Both the position numbers and the translations under genes were made by a program. From the NCBI GenBank assembly GCA_002435385.1, contig DJMN01000044.1:1-42415 (forward strand): 42,415 nucleotides of DNA, written 5' to 3'. This DNA is from Patescibacteria group bacterium UBA6489. Its GTDB lineage: Bacteria; Patescibacteriota; Gracilibacteria; BD1-5; UBA6164. Below, piece by piece: positions 9,917-20,648 of the stretch (within the stretch, counting starts at the first letter, position 1; every line of letters starts with the position of its first letter). The notes under the pieces are model-generated. The model saw only the letters and a program-made list of their open reading frames with translations, did no database searches and had not been told where the DNA came from.

Positions 9917-10562
9917 ATGCAAAAAACATTTTTTCATTCAAATAAAGTAAAGGCTTTTAAATGTTCAAAAAAATCACGAAATATTATTAAATAAACTAAA
10001 AATCCAAAAACTAGCCTTTATGGAACAAACTCACTCTGATAATATACAAATCATTGAAAAAGAATGAGTAGTAAAAAATACAGATGCTTTAATTACAAAT
10101 AAAAAATGACTTGCTTTAGTAGTAATGGTAGCAGATTGTGTTCCAATTATTTATTATGATCCAACAAACAATGTTATAGCAGTAACTCATGCTTGAAGAA
10201 AATGAACTTTTTTAGAGATAGCAACAAAAACAGTGAAAAAGATGCAAAAAAACTTTTGAACAAAAACAAAAGAACTTTTAGTTTCAATCTGACCTTCCAT
10301 ATGAGGTTGTTGTTATGAAATATATGAAAAAACAGCTCAAGAATTTATAAATAAATTTTGAAAAGACAATGTTCTTAAAAATACTAACAAATATTTCCTA
10401 GATTTAGCAGAAACAAATACTAAGCAACTTTTAAATATATGAGTATTAAAAGAAAATATTGAAAATCTAAACATTTGTAACTGTTGTAATAATGACTATT
10501 TTTCATATAAAAGAGATAACCAAAAAACATGAAGATTTTGAGGGGTTACATGTTTAACTTAA
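9917..10562 (+). CDS. pgeF: PgeF/YfiH-type (laccase domain) protein with an apparent N-terminal frameshift
   Basis: From ATG at 10020 the frame gives 181 residues carrying the metal- and substrate-site residues of the PgeF/YfiH family, now regarded as purine nucleoside phosphorylases and peptidoglycan-editing proteins: QTHSD, VADCVPI and THAGRKGT, then GPSIGGCCYEI and the C-terminal SYKRD. The family normally has 40-60 more residues. These appear split: ATG at 9917 opens MQKTFFHSNKVKAF, and the matching continuation NVQKNHEILLNKL lies in the +1 frame from about 9960. Removing one A in the TTTTAAA run at 9955-9961 joins them. This may be a sequencing error, a mutation or a recoding site. The conserved core is undamaged. 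Confidence 0.75.
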
Positions 10563-10656
10563 AAGCCCTAATCTAACTAGAATTGTCACTTATTCATAAA
10601 AAAATCGTTATATCTACTGTAAAATAATTTGTTTTAATATTAAAATGATAATATAT

Positions 10657-11376
10657 ATGAAAAAGCTTATTTATTTTTGTATTAGTGTAGTTATTTCTTC
10701 TATATTTATAGGCAACATAGCTAACTGAGAAGATTTATATGATCCATATTGTTTAGACATATATAAACCTGTATGTTGAGTAATAAAAGATTCTAACAAT
10801 GAATACATATTCAAAACTTTACAAAATTCTTGTGAAGCATCAACACAATGATATGAAGAACTATATGATTGAGAATGTATTGAATTATCCTCTGAAGTAA
10901 AAGAGAGATTAGACATCATAATTAAAGAACTTAAAGAAAGAGTTGACTGAAGAATCTCAAATCTAAGTTATAGAGTTTCGTATATTGAACATATGATTAC
11001 AAGATTAGAAAATCTTAGTAAAATGGTTCCAAAATATAAAGGATTTACAAGTTATATGATTGTAAACTTTAGAGATATAATAAAGTGATATAAAGCAGAT
11101 TATGAAAAAGAAGCATGCAAAGAAAAATGATGAACTCGGTGAGTTATCTTTAATAATCCCGACGCTATAGCGATATGTAATCCAACTACTACAGATTGAT
11201 GAAAAACATGCAATGATTCAAATGAATGTGAAAGTTTTTGTGAAGCTCCCATCAAAAACGAAGAAGGATATGTGAAAATATGAGATAAAAGTGAATGAAC
11301 TTGCTATTCACATAAATACGCCATTTGTATGAGAGAAGTAAAAGGCTGACTCGTTCAATGAGAATGGTGTCACTAA
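10657..11376 (+). CDS. Secreted protein with Kazal-like protease-inhibitor domain
   Basis: 239 residues with an N-terminal signal peptide (MKKLIYFCISVVISSIFIG). Residues about 28-70 have the Kazal pattern: CLDIYKPVCG, a Tyr-Phe core, then NSC, a tyrosine and a final DGEC. Kazal domains inhibit serine proteases. A helical stretch follows (about residues 85-130), then a second cysteine-rich part from about 150 with CKEKGGT-x-G, CNPTTTDGGKTC and NECESFC, seen in other secreted bacterial proteins as I recall. In that motif the residue after GGT is normally Trp; here the codon is CGG (11137-11139). The product is probably exported and could protect the cell from proteases of its host or prey. Confidence 0.75.
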
Positions 11377-11397
11377 ATAATTTAAAAACAAAAAAAG

Positions 11398-11431
11398 AAT
11401 TAAGTTAAATCAAGCTTAATTTTTTTTTTTT
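11398..11431 (+). terminator. Rho-independent terminator after the Kazal gene
   Basis: AATTAAG at 11398-11404 pairs with CTTAATT at 11415-11421 across a 10-base loop, followed by a run of about ten T. Confidence 0.75.
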
Positions 11432-11504
11432 ACTAAGGAAAAATTGATTTAAAACAATATTTTTATACACTTATTTAAATTTTATAATTTAAAAGATAAT
11501 ATAA

Positions 11505-12080
11505 ATGAAATTAACAAAAGTAATCTTTGCTAATAACAAAAAATTATTAAACAACATAACTGAGATAATGACTCTAGAAGAAATTAAAAATGACGAAAAT
11601 TTTAAAGTTTATAGATGAGAAAGAAAAATGTTTAAAGATGAAGAAGATTTATTTTTAGTAATGTTTAATTGCTTTGAAACTGCTTTAAGTTATATTCAAG
11701 ATAATTATGGAGTTTTTAAAATTATAATAGCCTGAGAAGCTAATAATCTATGAAACATAGATTTAAAAGTTTGAGATGTAACTATTCCAAATACTTTTAT
11801 CAAAAAATGAAAAAATCCTATTTTTTCTGAATATGTTGTATGAGAAAATTATGATTTAAAAAAATTCTGACTATCTTTAAGTTGAGTTTGTAATACATGA
11901 GAAGATTGTAGAGAAGAAGATTTTGTAGCTGATGTAAAAGATGAAGATAGTTACGAATTTCTTGAAATTTTACAAAAAGAAAAACTACTGGATAAAACAG
12001 TAGTTTTGAAAGAAATAGTTATCAAAAATAAGGAAAATTCCTTAAAAAATATCATCAGTGTAATTGATCTAGTTTTATAA
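11505..12080 (+). CDS. Nucleoside phosphorylase/nucleosidase-like protein, divergent
   Basis: 191 residues. The stretch IIIAGEANNLGNIDLKVGDV resembles the INTGSAGGL-x-LKVGDI block of MTA/SAH nucleosidases, and VADVKDEDSYEFLEIL followed by TVVLKEIV resembles the VEMEA ... VVVRAIS end of the same fold. The catalytic region is poorly conserved: the SGD-A motif appears as SLSGVCNTGED. It is likely a divergent member of the phosphorylase superfamily, and activity is uncertain. It stands alone between a terminator and a convergent gene. Assignment is tentative. Confidence 0.5.
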
Positions 12081-12090
12081 TCTAAATAAT

Positions 12091-12363
12091 CTATACTTTA
12101 TCTTTAATGCTAGGTTCACTCTTTTGAGGGTTATTGTCATTTTTCCCTTTTCCTAGTTCACCTGCTCTACTTACTGCATATTCAATTAAGTTTAATATTT
12201 CCCCTTCTTTAACAGGTTTTCCTAATTCTGGACCTATATTATTTTCGTTCAATTCTCATAATATTTGTTCTACAAGGTCTGCCATTTCAGGAGTAATAAC
12301 AAATTCACCTTTTTTAGGTAAACCAGAAACCTCTCAATGTTTATTAGGTATATTTTTGTCCAT
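12091..12363 (-). CDS. Small hypothetical protein (90 aa)
   Basis: ATG at 12363 to TAG at 12091-12093, with two TGA-Gly codons. The protein begins MDKNIPNKHGEVSG and holds PEMADLVEQILGEL and EGEILNLIEYAVSRAGELGKG, with a polar tail. No family recognised. It has its own strong promoter just upstream, at 12394-12423, and converges on the phosphorylase-like gene with only 10 bases between the stops. Confidence 0.65.
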
Positions 12364-12393
12364 AAAAAATAATTAAATAAATAAAACAACCTT

Positions 12394-12423
12394 ATTATAT
12401 CATAATGCATATTGTGTTGTCAA
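12394..12423 (-). promoter_or_regulatory. Full-consensus sigma-70 promoter
   Basis: On the minus strand TTGACA (complement of 12418-12423), an 18-base spacer and TATAAT (complement of 12394-12399). Both hexamers are perfect. The predicted transcript starts about 20-25 bases before the ATG at 12363. Confidence 0.8.
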
Positions 12424-12445
12424 TTTTTTTATATTTATTATAATT

Positions 12446-13120
12446 TTAATACCTCTCCATAACTATGTCATCATTACTAACTCCTAACTTTTTCAATCTC
12501 TCAACACAAGAATCTATCATATTTGGCATTCCACATATATAAAATTCTCAGAATTCTTTTACATTCTCCTCTGTAAGAAAATCTGTAACATATCACTTTT
12601 TACATCATTCAACCTCTTCCCTACTCACATAAACTTCAAAATCAAAATTATTATTATTTTCTTTTATTTCACTTAGTTTATCTATATAAAACAAATCTTC
12701 TTCATATCTTAATCCAAAAATAAGTTTTAACTTATAATCAATTCCCTGTCTTATAGCTCAATTTATTTGATTATAAAGAGGAGATAAACCAGTTCAAGTT
12801 CATAAAAATAATTTATTTTTTTTACTTTCTTTTAATGTAAAACTTCCAGATGGTCAAACACCCTCCAAAAATAATCATTCTCTTAAATCACATATAAACT
12901 TACTTCATCATCTTCCTTCTTCGTATCTTTTTATTAAAATCTTTATTTTATTATTATCTTTCTCAACTATAGAATATGACCTTCATCATAATGAAGGTAA
13001 TATGAAAGTAATAAATTGTCATGGTTTTACTAAAAAATCATGTGGTAATTCAAATACCATTTCAAAAACGTCTTTAGTTAATGCTGTTTTTTTAATTAAT
13101 TTGAATGTTTCTAATCACAT
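12446..13120 (-). CDS. Ferredoxin-NADP reductase-like flavoprotein
   Basis: 224 residues. It has the FAD-binding motif RSYS near residue 50, preceded by KPGQFITFILPS, then the FAD phosphate region GPSGSFTL, the NAD(P)-binding GTGTGLSPLY near residue 110, and the C-terminal YICGMPNMI. This is the FNR-type two-domain oxidoreductase fold, with no attached iron-sulfur domain, so it probably moves electrons between NAD(P)H and a separate carrier. Start ATG-TGA at 13120 (Met-Gly). The upstream region carries a hairpin repeat at 13147-13185. The partner is unknown. Confidence 0.85.
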
Positions 13121-13146
13121 GATTAAAGTAATTATTGTTTAAATTT

Positions 13147-13185
13147 CTCCCTTTTGCAAAGGGAGTACCCGAAGACGGAGGGATT
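13147..13185. repeat. Hairpin repeat element, higher GC
   Basis: CTCCCTTT / AAAGGGAG (13147-13154 and 13158-13165) with a 3-base loop, followed by TACCCGAAGACGGAGGGATT. Its base composition stands out from the surrounding sequence. It lies between secF and the reductase gene and would fold in the reductase's leader. Its arrangement (hairpin plus a purine-rich G tail) resembles the elements near 15121 and 38928. Confidence 0.55.
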
Positions 13186-13227
13186 AGGAATAGGGGATGG
13201 ATTCTTATGCAAAAGGAGGAAATTATA

Positions 13228-14223
13228 TTATACAACTATCTTATCTTCTGGTCTAATAACTTTCTTTTTATATACTTGTAACTTTTTATTTTTATTTATC
13301 TCAAAAAGCATAGGAGATGCTATAAATACAGATGAATAAGTACCTACAATTGTACCAAAAATCATTACTAAAGTAAATCATTTAATAGTTTCAGGTCCAA
13401 ATACGAATATTGTAAATAATACAAAAGCTAAGGTTAAACTAGTATACATACTTCTAGTTAAAGTTTGATGAACTGATCTATTTATAATCTCTTTTAAATC
13501 CAAATCTTTTCATCAATGTCTTTTTAAATTAGCTCTTATCCTATCAAATGCAACAATTGTATCATTTATAGAGTATCATAATATAGTCAAAAGTGCAGTT
13601 ATAAAAAATGTATCGATTTTAAATTCAGGAAGAAAGCTCGAAGTAAGTATATACAATCAACTTGAGATAACAACATCATGAAATAAAGTAACAATAGTTA
13701 TTATTGCAAAACTAAGAGAAGTTATACCTGAAATAGAACCAGAAAAAGCATAAGCTACATAAACAGCTATTCATAAAATGGCAATCAGTAGAGTTAATTT
13801 AGCCGTATCTTTTATGTAATCTCAAAAACTAGCTCATATGTTTGTATACTTTGATAAAGTTATATTATCCTCTTTAAAAATTTTAGTTAAACCTTCTTTA
13901 AAATCTACCTTATATGATTCTAATTCTTCTTCTCATACATTTTTATCAAATCATGTTTCTACTACAAATTTATTTTCTCAAGCTATTTTATATGTATTTG
14001 TAGTATTAATTATTCATCCTTTAAAATTTTCTTTTTCCTCTTCAACTAAAGCTTGTATTGATTCCATATCAACAGTATTTTCATAATCAAACTCCATCTG
14101 AGTTCATCAAGTCATATCTATTCAAAAATTTAAATTAAAGAAAAATATAGAAAAAACAGCAAAAACAAATAAAACTCATGAAACAGCGAAAAAAGCCATT
14201 CTATTTTTTATAATATCCAACAT
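13228..14223 (-). CDS. secF: Protein translocase subunit SecF
   Basis: 331 residues, normal for SecF, the Sec accessory membrane subunit that uses the proton-motive force to help export. Seen in order: the first membrane helix, the N-terminal signature GIDMTGGTQMEFDY, a periplasmic domain to about residue 130, then five helices with LSFAIITIVTLFHDVVI, GYSINDTIVAFDRIR and RSVHQTLTRSMYTSLT, all conserved in SecF. No secD is in the window. It diverges from the second dedA gene. Confidence 0.93.
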
Positions 14224-14395
14224 AATTTTAAAATTATTAGTAAAAATTTTCTATATCTTATAGATAAAACAATAAAAATCAAAATTAACTTGTAAAAAAT
14301 AGCTTTAAAGATATAAATAATTAGTTTAAAATTTTTAATTTAACATTTAAATACGCTAGATTTTGAAAATAGTAAAAAAGTTGGTTGACCTGATA

Positions 14396-15115
14396 ATGAA
14401 AGCTTTGATTGTTTTAACTTTCGCCTTAGCTGTACTTTCGTTAGTTAGACCTGATTTAATGAAAGATTTCATAGATTGGATGAGATGAATTATAAATATA
14501 TTATGAAATTATAACTACTTTATAGTATTTACTAGCAGTTTAATAGAAGCATTCCCTGTTCTATGAGTAGTTGTACCAGGTCAAAATATACTTTTAATAG
14601 TATGATGATTTTTTTGAGAAATAAGCAGACTAAACTTAATATATGTTGCTATAATTGCTAGTTTGTGAGCCATTGCTTGAAATTATATTTGATATTGGTT
14701 ATGAAAAGCATATTGAGAAACATTTTTTAAAAAATATGGGTTATGGTTTGGAATCTGAGAAACTGAGGTAAAATATCTAAAAAAATGAATAAAAAAATGG
14801 TGAGCACTCTGAATAGTTTTAGCTAAATTTCACAACTTAGCTAGAGCGTTTGTTCCATTTATAGCATGAAGTATGTGAATGAAAAGAAAATCATTTATGC
14901 TTTACAATGTCATATGATCAGTAATTCGGGCTGTTTCAATAGTCGTTATTTGAGTAGTATTTGCTAAAACTTATGAAACCATAATAGACTTCCTTGGTTA
15001 TATACTACTTGGAATAATGATTCTAACTTGAATCTATATCTGGATTTTTAAGAAAAAAGAATTCATGAAATATATGAAAGAAAAAAATGAAGAAATTGAA
15101 AGTAAAATAGGGTAA
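14396..15115 (+). CDS. DedA family membrane protein (second copy)
   Basis: 239 residues from ATG at 14396; an in-frame TTG at 14363 would add 11. Family marks are SSLIEAFPVLGVVVPGQNIL, GAIAGNYIGYWLGKAYGE and KFHNLARAFVPFIAGSMGM, with about five helices. The family's last helix usually reads N-x-x-G-x-x-x-W; here it is NVIGSVI followed by the codon CGG (14927-14929), so CGG at this site looks like Trp. The probable role is lipid-carrier flipping. It resembles the YohD/DedA branch more than the copy at 1685 does. Confidence 0.88.
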
Positions 15116-15120
15116 CTCAT

Positions 15121-15163
15121 AATCCGTCCCTTAATCCCTTCTTTTAAATACTAAAGGAAGGGA
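15121..15163. repeat. Hairpin repeat element downstream of dedA
   Basis: CCCTTC (15136-15141) pairs with GAAGGG (15157-15162); on the minus strand it is followed by ATTAAGGGACGG. This is the same architecture as the elements at 13147 and 38928. No T-run follows, so it is not a standard terminator. Confidence 0.45.
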
Positions 15164-15184
15164 AATTATAATTAATAACAAAAT

Positions 15185-16132
15185 ATGCTACAAAAACTAC
15201 CTAAAGAATTTACCTCTAGACTAAACCTTATTTATTCTAAAGATGAACTGAAAACCATAGAAGAAGGTTTTTCTAATAACAAACCTACTATTTTTAGAGT
15301 AAATACTTTAAAAACAACAAATTATGAAATAGAAGAAATACTAAAAGAAAAGTGATTAAAAATAGAAAAAATTTCATTTCTAGAAAACTGATACAAATTA
15401 TTAAACTGAAGAGAAAAAGATTTATGGGATTTAGAAATCTTCGCAAAGTGATTTATCTATTTGCAATCAATATCAAGTCAATTACCTGTGGAATATATGA
15501 CTCTAAAAGAATGAAATAAAGTTTTAGATGCAACCGCAGCACCTTGATGAAAAACAACTCAAATCTGAACAAAATTAAACAATACATGAGAAATAACTGC
15601 AATAGATAATAATCAAATCAGATTTGATAAATTAAATTTCAACATAAAAAGACAATGACTAGAAAATGTAAAAACACTAAAACTAGATTCAAGAAAACTA
15701 GATAAAGATCAATACTCTGAATATTTTGATAATATTCTAGTAGATGCTCCTTGTAGTAGCGAGTGAAGAATAAATCTAAACAAAGAAAAAACTTATAATT
15801 TTTGGTGAATTGAAGTTGTAAAAAGAAATTACAAAATACAAAAAAATATTTTAAATAGCATTGTCCCAATGTTAAAAAAAGGATGAGAATTAATATATAG
15901 TACCTGTACCCTATCCCCAGAAGAAAATGAAGGAGTTGTACATTTCTTGCTTAGTAATTTCAAAGACTTAAAAATAGTAGATCTAACAGAAGTTTTAGAC
16001 ATAAGAAACTCAAAACCTTGAATAACAAATTTCTGAGATGTGGTTTATAGAAAAGATGTGAGTAATAGTTTGAGAATATTACCAAGTAAGGATATGGAAT
16101 GATTTTTTATAGCAAAATTCATTAAAGAATAA
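15185..16132 (+). CDS. RsmB/RsmF-type rRNA cytosine-C5 methyltransferase
   Basis: 315 residues. The SAM-binding motif I is LDATAAPGGKTTQIG (glycines partly TGA), motif IV VDAPCSSEGR holds one conserved cysteine, and motif VI YSTCTLSPEENE holds the other, the usual pair in NOL1/NOP2/Sun enzymes. The N-terminal 100 residues form the usual RNA-binding part (FRVNTLK). There is no NusB-like N-terminal domain, so it is shorter than E. coli RsmB. It is followed by a bidirectional terminator. Confidence 0.9.
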
Positions 16133-16166
16133 AAAAAAGTGATAGAAAACTATCACTTTTTTTTTA
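16131..16166. terminator. Bidirectional terminator
   Basis: GTGATAG / CTATCAC (16139-16145 and 16150-16156) with an AAAA loop, flanked by A-run and T-run on either side, between two convergent genes. Confidence 0.85.
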
Positions 16167-16260
16167 TTGCGATATCCTTATTTTGAAACAGCTTTAATAT
16201 CTTATTTTTCCTTAAATTCAACACTTCATCAAACTTTAACAAACTCTGTCAAAAACTCAA

Positions 16261-19200
16261 CTATTTTTCATTAATCTTTTTACTCTTCTCTGAAAAAAGA
16301 TTATTGAAATCAAATTCTCATTTTAAATTTGCTCAATATTTTTTAGAATACATAGTTGAAACAATGATAAGCATTATTCAAGTCACCATCAAAGCAATTA
16401 CCCTTGAAACAGCTCAATCAGTTAATCTCCATATATCATAAATAAAAATCTTTCACAAAACTAATCCAAGCAAATAAAGTCACATAGTTCTATACTTTAT
16501 TCTATCCATATTTATACCAAAAGAAAGAAGTATAAAAGAAACCACTCACCAGAATAAAGTTACAGCAAAAGTCGTATTAAATATATCTAAAATATAAGTT
16601 GATAAAATAACAAGTATATAAAGAGTAAATCATCCATTTAAGAACTTATTGAAAACTCTCTCTTTACTCATCTTATCCCAAACAAACAACACAGCTCACA
16701 ATATAATTGTAGTTAAGTATTGTAAAATTCTTAAATATCAAACATTGTCTCTATCTATTCTTGCAATCACTTGATCAACATCTTGTATATGCATAAGTAA
16801 AAACATAATGAATACAAAAGTAAAAACTCACTTCAATAATTTTGAATTAAAATAAGAATAAATAACAGATAACACAAATATAAAACTAGTTATTCAAAAC
16901 ATACTCCATCCATGACCAGTTGTAGGGATAATCTTTGAAAGTAATCAAGCTAACATTCATATTCAAACAATATGAATTATATCATGAAATACATGTAAAT
17001 CTTCAATTCACTTTTCTGATTCTATAGACTTAAAAAAACTTAAATTCAAAACAAAAGATGCAAAAATTATAGCAAAAGGAATTAAAAACATAAATTCTCT
17101 TTTTTCAACTACACCTAACAATGTACCTAAATTTATAACTCAAATAACAAAAAGTATCAATCATCCTGCAAATACCTTGGGTTCTTTTGTTTTTGAAAAG
17201 AAGTAAAACAATACACTAGCTTCAAATAACCAAACAGTAGATATAACTTCTGGATGTTTAGAGAAAACTAAAGCAGTAGCTAGAGAAAATAATGTTATAC
17301 TAAGTCCAATATAAGTATAAATAGTATTTCTTGAAGGAATCTCAGATTTTACTTTTTCTACTCAAAGTTCATTTAACATAAAATATCCAAGAATAAAATA
17401 CACAATAGACAATCCTGCAAATGCATATCAAGTAGTCAAACCTGGAAAATATCTCTCTCAATACAAATACAATTCAAAAGAGATAAAAAGAATTCATATA
17501 ATATTTCAAATTATTAAATTCTTAGTATTTTCTCAATCTGTAGTTAAATTTTTATTTATAAAAGGCAATAACCAATTAGATAAAGTAAATAAAACTAAAC
17601 TCAATATTCAAATATTAAAGATTTGAGTTCATTCAAATTTAGTAGACAATCAAAGATTAATAACAGATAAAAGTATCAAGATTCAAAAGAAAGTTCCTAT
17701 TGAATATAAGTATCATAAACTTTTCTTTGTAGAAAAATAATACGAAGTAAATAAAAATATAAATGAAACTATACTTATCGTTAAAACTTTTATAAAAGTA
17801 ACTTCCTGGATAAAGAATATATTAAAACCATTTACTACTGCTATAAATATTCACAAGATAATAAATAAAACATATTTTGTAGAATTAGAAACTTCTAAAT
17901 TTTCTGAAGATTCAGAAGAACTCTGAGTAAAAACAAATCATATCAAATAAACCAATACTATAATAGAAAAACCTATCATAGCTGAAAATAAAGTTCAAGA
18001 TAACGTTAATCCTAAAATAATCAAAAGAGGAATTATAAAAATTAACTTCACATATCTAATAGCAGAATTTATAAATAAATATATTCAAATAGCAAAGAAA
18101 AATACTATAGAAACCATATAAGAAATAAAACTAGTTACCTCTCATAAAACTCATCTACTTCATCAATAAACAAGTAATAAAACTATAAATATATAATTTA
18201 CAACAAATATGCTAGATAAATTTTCTGTCTTATTTTTAGACTCCAAAGTAACTTTATTGAAAATCGAAAATATTGTAATAACTCATAAAATAGCACTTGA
18301 AACCAATTTTATTATCCATCAAATATCTGTTTGAAACGGAGCAATTAAAAATAATAAATTTCATCAAACAAATGCTGAATATTTTAAAACATCATTCTTT
18401 TGTTTGATTCATAAAAACATAGCTCAAATTGACACTATCATAGAGTATCAGACTAATGTGTAAGGAGTTTCACTTTTACCTCAAACCAAAAGAGGATTTA
18501 AATAAGCAAAAATAAATGAAAATAAAAGTAATGTCTTAGATTTATAAACCAATGAAGTTATTATTGCAAATATAGTATTCAGTATTAAAAACAGAAGGGC
18601 AATTCATTCACTTAAATAACCTCCATCATCAAGTAAATATCTTCAAGCTAATATAACAGCATAGTTAATCAAAATTCAAGCTCACAAAAGAATTCTAGAT
18701 TCTCATTTTAACTTTTTATTATCTAAAACTACTCAAACTCCAAATATAGAAAATCATATAACAAAACCAATAAGTATTTTCAAATTTGCAGGAAGTTTAT
18801 CCCATATAAGACTCATTAAAAATACTACTGATAAAAACACCAAAATAGAACCTATTTTAGCTAATAGATTTTCACTGAAGAAATCCTTTATAGCTTTATT
18901 AATCTTATCAGAAACTAAATCCTCTCTCTTTTCTTCCTGTGCTCTATTTACCTTTCTACTTTCTAATGAGACTCTTTCTATAACTATTTCCTCTGGTTGA
19001 GTTCTTGGAATAAACCTTTCTTCAACTTCTTTATCTTCAATTTTTTCAGTAATCTCTTGTATCCTTTCTTTTTGAGTTTTTTCTTTTTTCTCCTTAACTA
19101 AAGTTTTTACATCAACTTCTTTTATTTGAACCAAACTTTCTTCTTTTATCCTATCTACAAGACCATTTACAGCATCTCTTATAAAATCTTCTGCTAAGAA

Positions 19201-19368
19201 AACTTTCTTAAATATTGCTCAAAATATTACAGTAAGAATTATTACAAAAAATATTTCTTCTCCTGAAATATATTCTAGCTCTCAAAGTGCTCAAAAAATA
19301 CAAAATGTAATAAAAAATCCGAACAACATTGAGATAAACAATGCAATACGATTAATCAAATTAGTCAT
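16261..19368 (-). CDS. Large DUF2339-type membrane protein
   Basis: 1035 residues. Two N-terminal helices are followed by a charged Lys/Glu-rich linker (about residues 75-150), then FFSENLLAKIGSILVFLSVV and DKLPANLKILIGFVIGFSIFG, which match the opening of the DUF2339 domain, and then more than twenty hydrophobic helices to the end. DUF2339 proteins are large multi-pass proteins of unknown function. Nearly all glycines inside helices are TGA. It starts 25 bases after the rubrerythrin stop and is probably in that operon. Confidence 0.75.
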
Positions 19369-19393
19369 AAATAGGATTTAAAGAATAAAAAAT

Positions 19394-19969
19394 TTAATAA
19401 TTCTCCACTTTTCTTTCAAAATAAGGTTTAGGAAAACCGCAGGTTGGACACTTTTCAGGTGCTGATTCTCATTCATGTAGATATCAACATTCTCTACATT
19501 TCCAAACAACTATCTCATCAGCAGAAAACACCTTATCATTTTCAATATTTTGGAGTAACTTTAAAAACCTATCTTCATGTGCTTCTTCTACTCTTGCAAC
19601 CATTTCAAAAGCAAATGCAACTTCTTCAAAACCTTCATCTTTAGCAATTTTAGAATATTTTAAATATGATTCTGAACATTCTTCTTTTTCTAATTTTGTA
19701 GCAATGCTCAAATTTTCTTTTGTTTCTCAAACTCTTTTTATATCATATGATGAATCAATTTCTACAGGTCATCACTCTAAAAAGTTTAAAAATATTTTCG
19801 CATGCTCTTTCTCATTTAAAGCTGTTTCTTCAAATATAGAAGCAATTTGTTCTAATCATTCTTCTTTAGCAACTTTAGAATAAAAATCGTATCTCATTCT
19901 AGTTTGTGATTCTAAAACAAAAGCTTTTATTAAATTCTTTTCTGTCTGAGTTCATTTTATTGATTTCAT
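19394..19969 (-). CDS. rbr: Rubrerythrin
   Basis: 191 residues, the standard rubrerythrin length. The ferritin-like diiron domain carries the two E-x-x-H motifs (NEKEHAKIF and EEAHEDRF) plus earlier glutamates in LESQTRMRYDFYSK. The C-terminal rubredoxin-like domain has CRECGY and CPTCG for one iron. Rubrerythrins reduce hydrogen peroxide in anaerobes. Start ATG at 19969. It is followed closely by the DUF2339 gene; why these two are paired is unknown. Confidence 0.94.
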
Positions 19970-20075
19970 AGAGAAAAAGTTAGGAAATATTATAATCTAT
20001 AAAGTATAGTATAAAAATACTTTTCAAAATCAAATTAATTCTGTTTAATTTATGGACTAATTAGGGAAAATAGTT

Positions 20076-20117
20076 ACAAAACAAAAAAGTTAGAAAAATC
20101 TAACTCTCTTGTTTTGT
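20076..20117 (-). terminator. Terminator of the 20128-23438 operon
   Basis: Two nested stems: AGTTAGA / TCTAACT (20088-20094 and 20099-20105) inside ACAAAACAA / TTGTTTTGT (20076-20084 and 20109-20117). On the minus strand the inner stem runs into a T-run. Confidence 0.7.
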
Positions 20118-20127
20118 GTTTTACTAT

Positions 20128-20580
20128 TTAATCGACATTAGCTAAATAATAATCATCTGATTTCTGTACTCAAATTGGAAATAGTCATTCATTTTTTCTA
20201 TCCTGATTTAATATACTTAACACTTTTCTTCTACTTCTTCAAAACATATCACCTAATTCTATAGTATTCTGTTCGTCTTTACGTAAATCAATTATAGCTT
20301 CTGCTCACATTCTTGTCCTAAATATTTGCTTCACAGTATCTAAATAAGCTCATCACTTTTCTTTTTCTGATACTGATATAGTATTTCAATGCTCAAGTAA
20401 TTTTATAAGTTTCATATTTGTGGAAGCTAACTGATGAAGTATTTCTGGGTCAGTAACATCCTTTTCTCTCTTTCAATTTAAACCTATAAGATAATCATCA
20501 GCACTATCAATTATTGGTAATAAATTATCTTTTTCTTTTTCTAATTTTTCAGGCTTAAATGGTATTATATTTGCACTCAT
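20128..20580 (-). CDS. Hypothetical protein (150 aa)
   Basis: ATG at 20580 to TAA at 20128-20130. It is soluble, with no signal peptide, and begins MSANIIPFKPEKLEKEKDN; a later part contains MFGRSRRKVLSILNQDRKNE, a basic helix that could bind nucleic acid or a partner protein. Seven or more TGA-Gly codons are in frame. It lies 68 bases after the large surface-protein gene and shares its terminator, so the two are probably co-transcribed. No family recognised. Confidence 0.65.
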
Positions 20581-20648
20581 AATTATAATTTTAGAAATTA
20601 AATTTTATTATAAAATATTATTTCTCCTTTTTGTATTATTATTCTCCT

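Noticed and set aside
9833..9919. mutS continuing by frameshift into the pgeF reading frame
   Set aside because: Another frame is open here, but it leads to pgeF and shows no MutS clamp or ATPase motif, so a frameshift alone cannot restore mutS.
9521..9937. 138-residue minus-strand ORF opposite mutS
   Set aside because: A shadow of the mutS coding strand: hydrophobic nonsense composition, no start signal, and no known motif.
9953..9962. Classical -1 slippery site for programmed frameshifting in pgeF
   Set aside because: The required shift is +1 (or -2), while TTTTAAA in this phase would suit a -1 slip in the opposite direction.
13154..13339. 61-residue plus-strand ORF starting in the hairpin at 13147
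   Set aside because: Overlaps the secF end on the other strand and begins inside a repeat; no support as a gene.
15639..15869. 76-residue minus-strand ORF opposite the RNA methyltransferase
   Set aside because: Antisense to motif-bearing codons of a well-supported gene.
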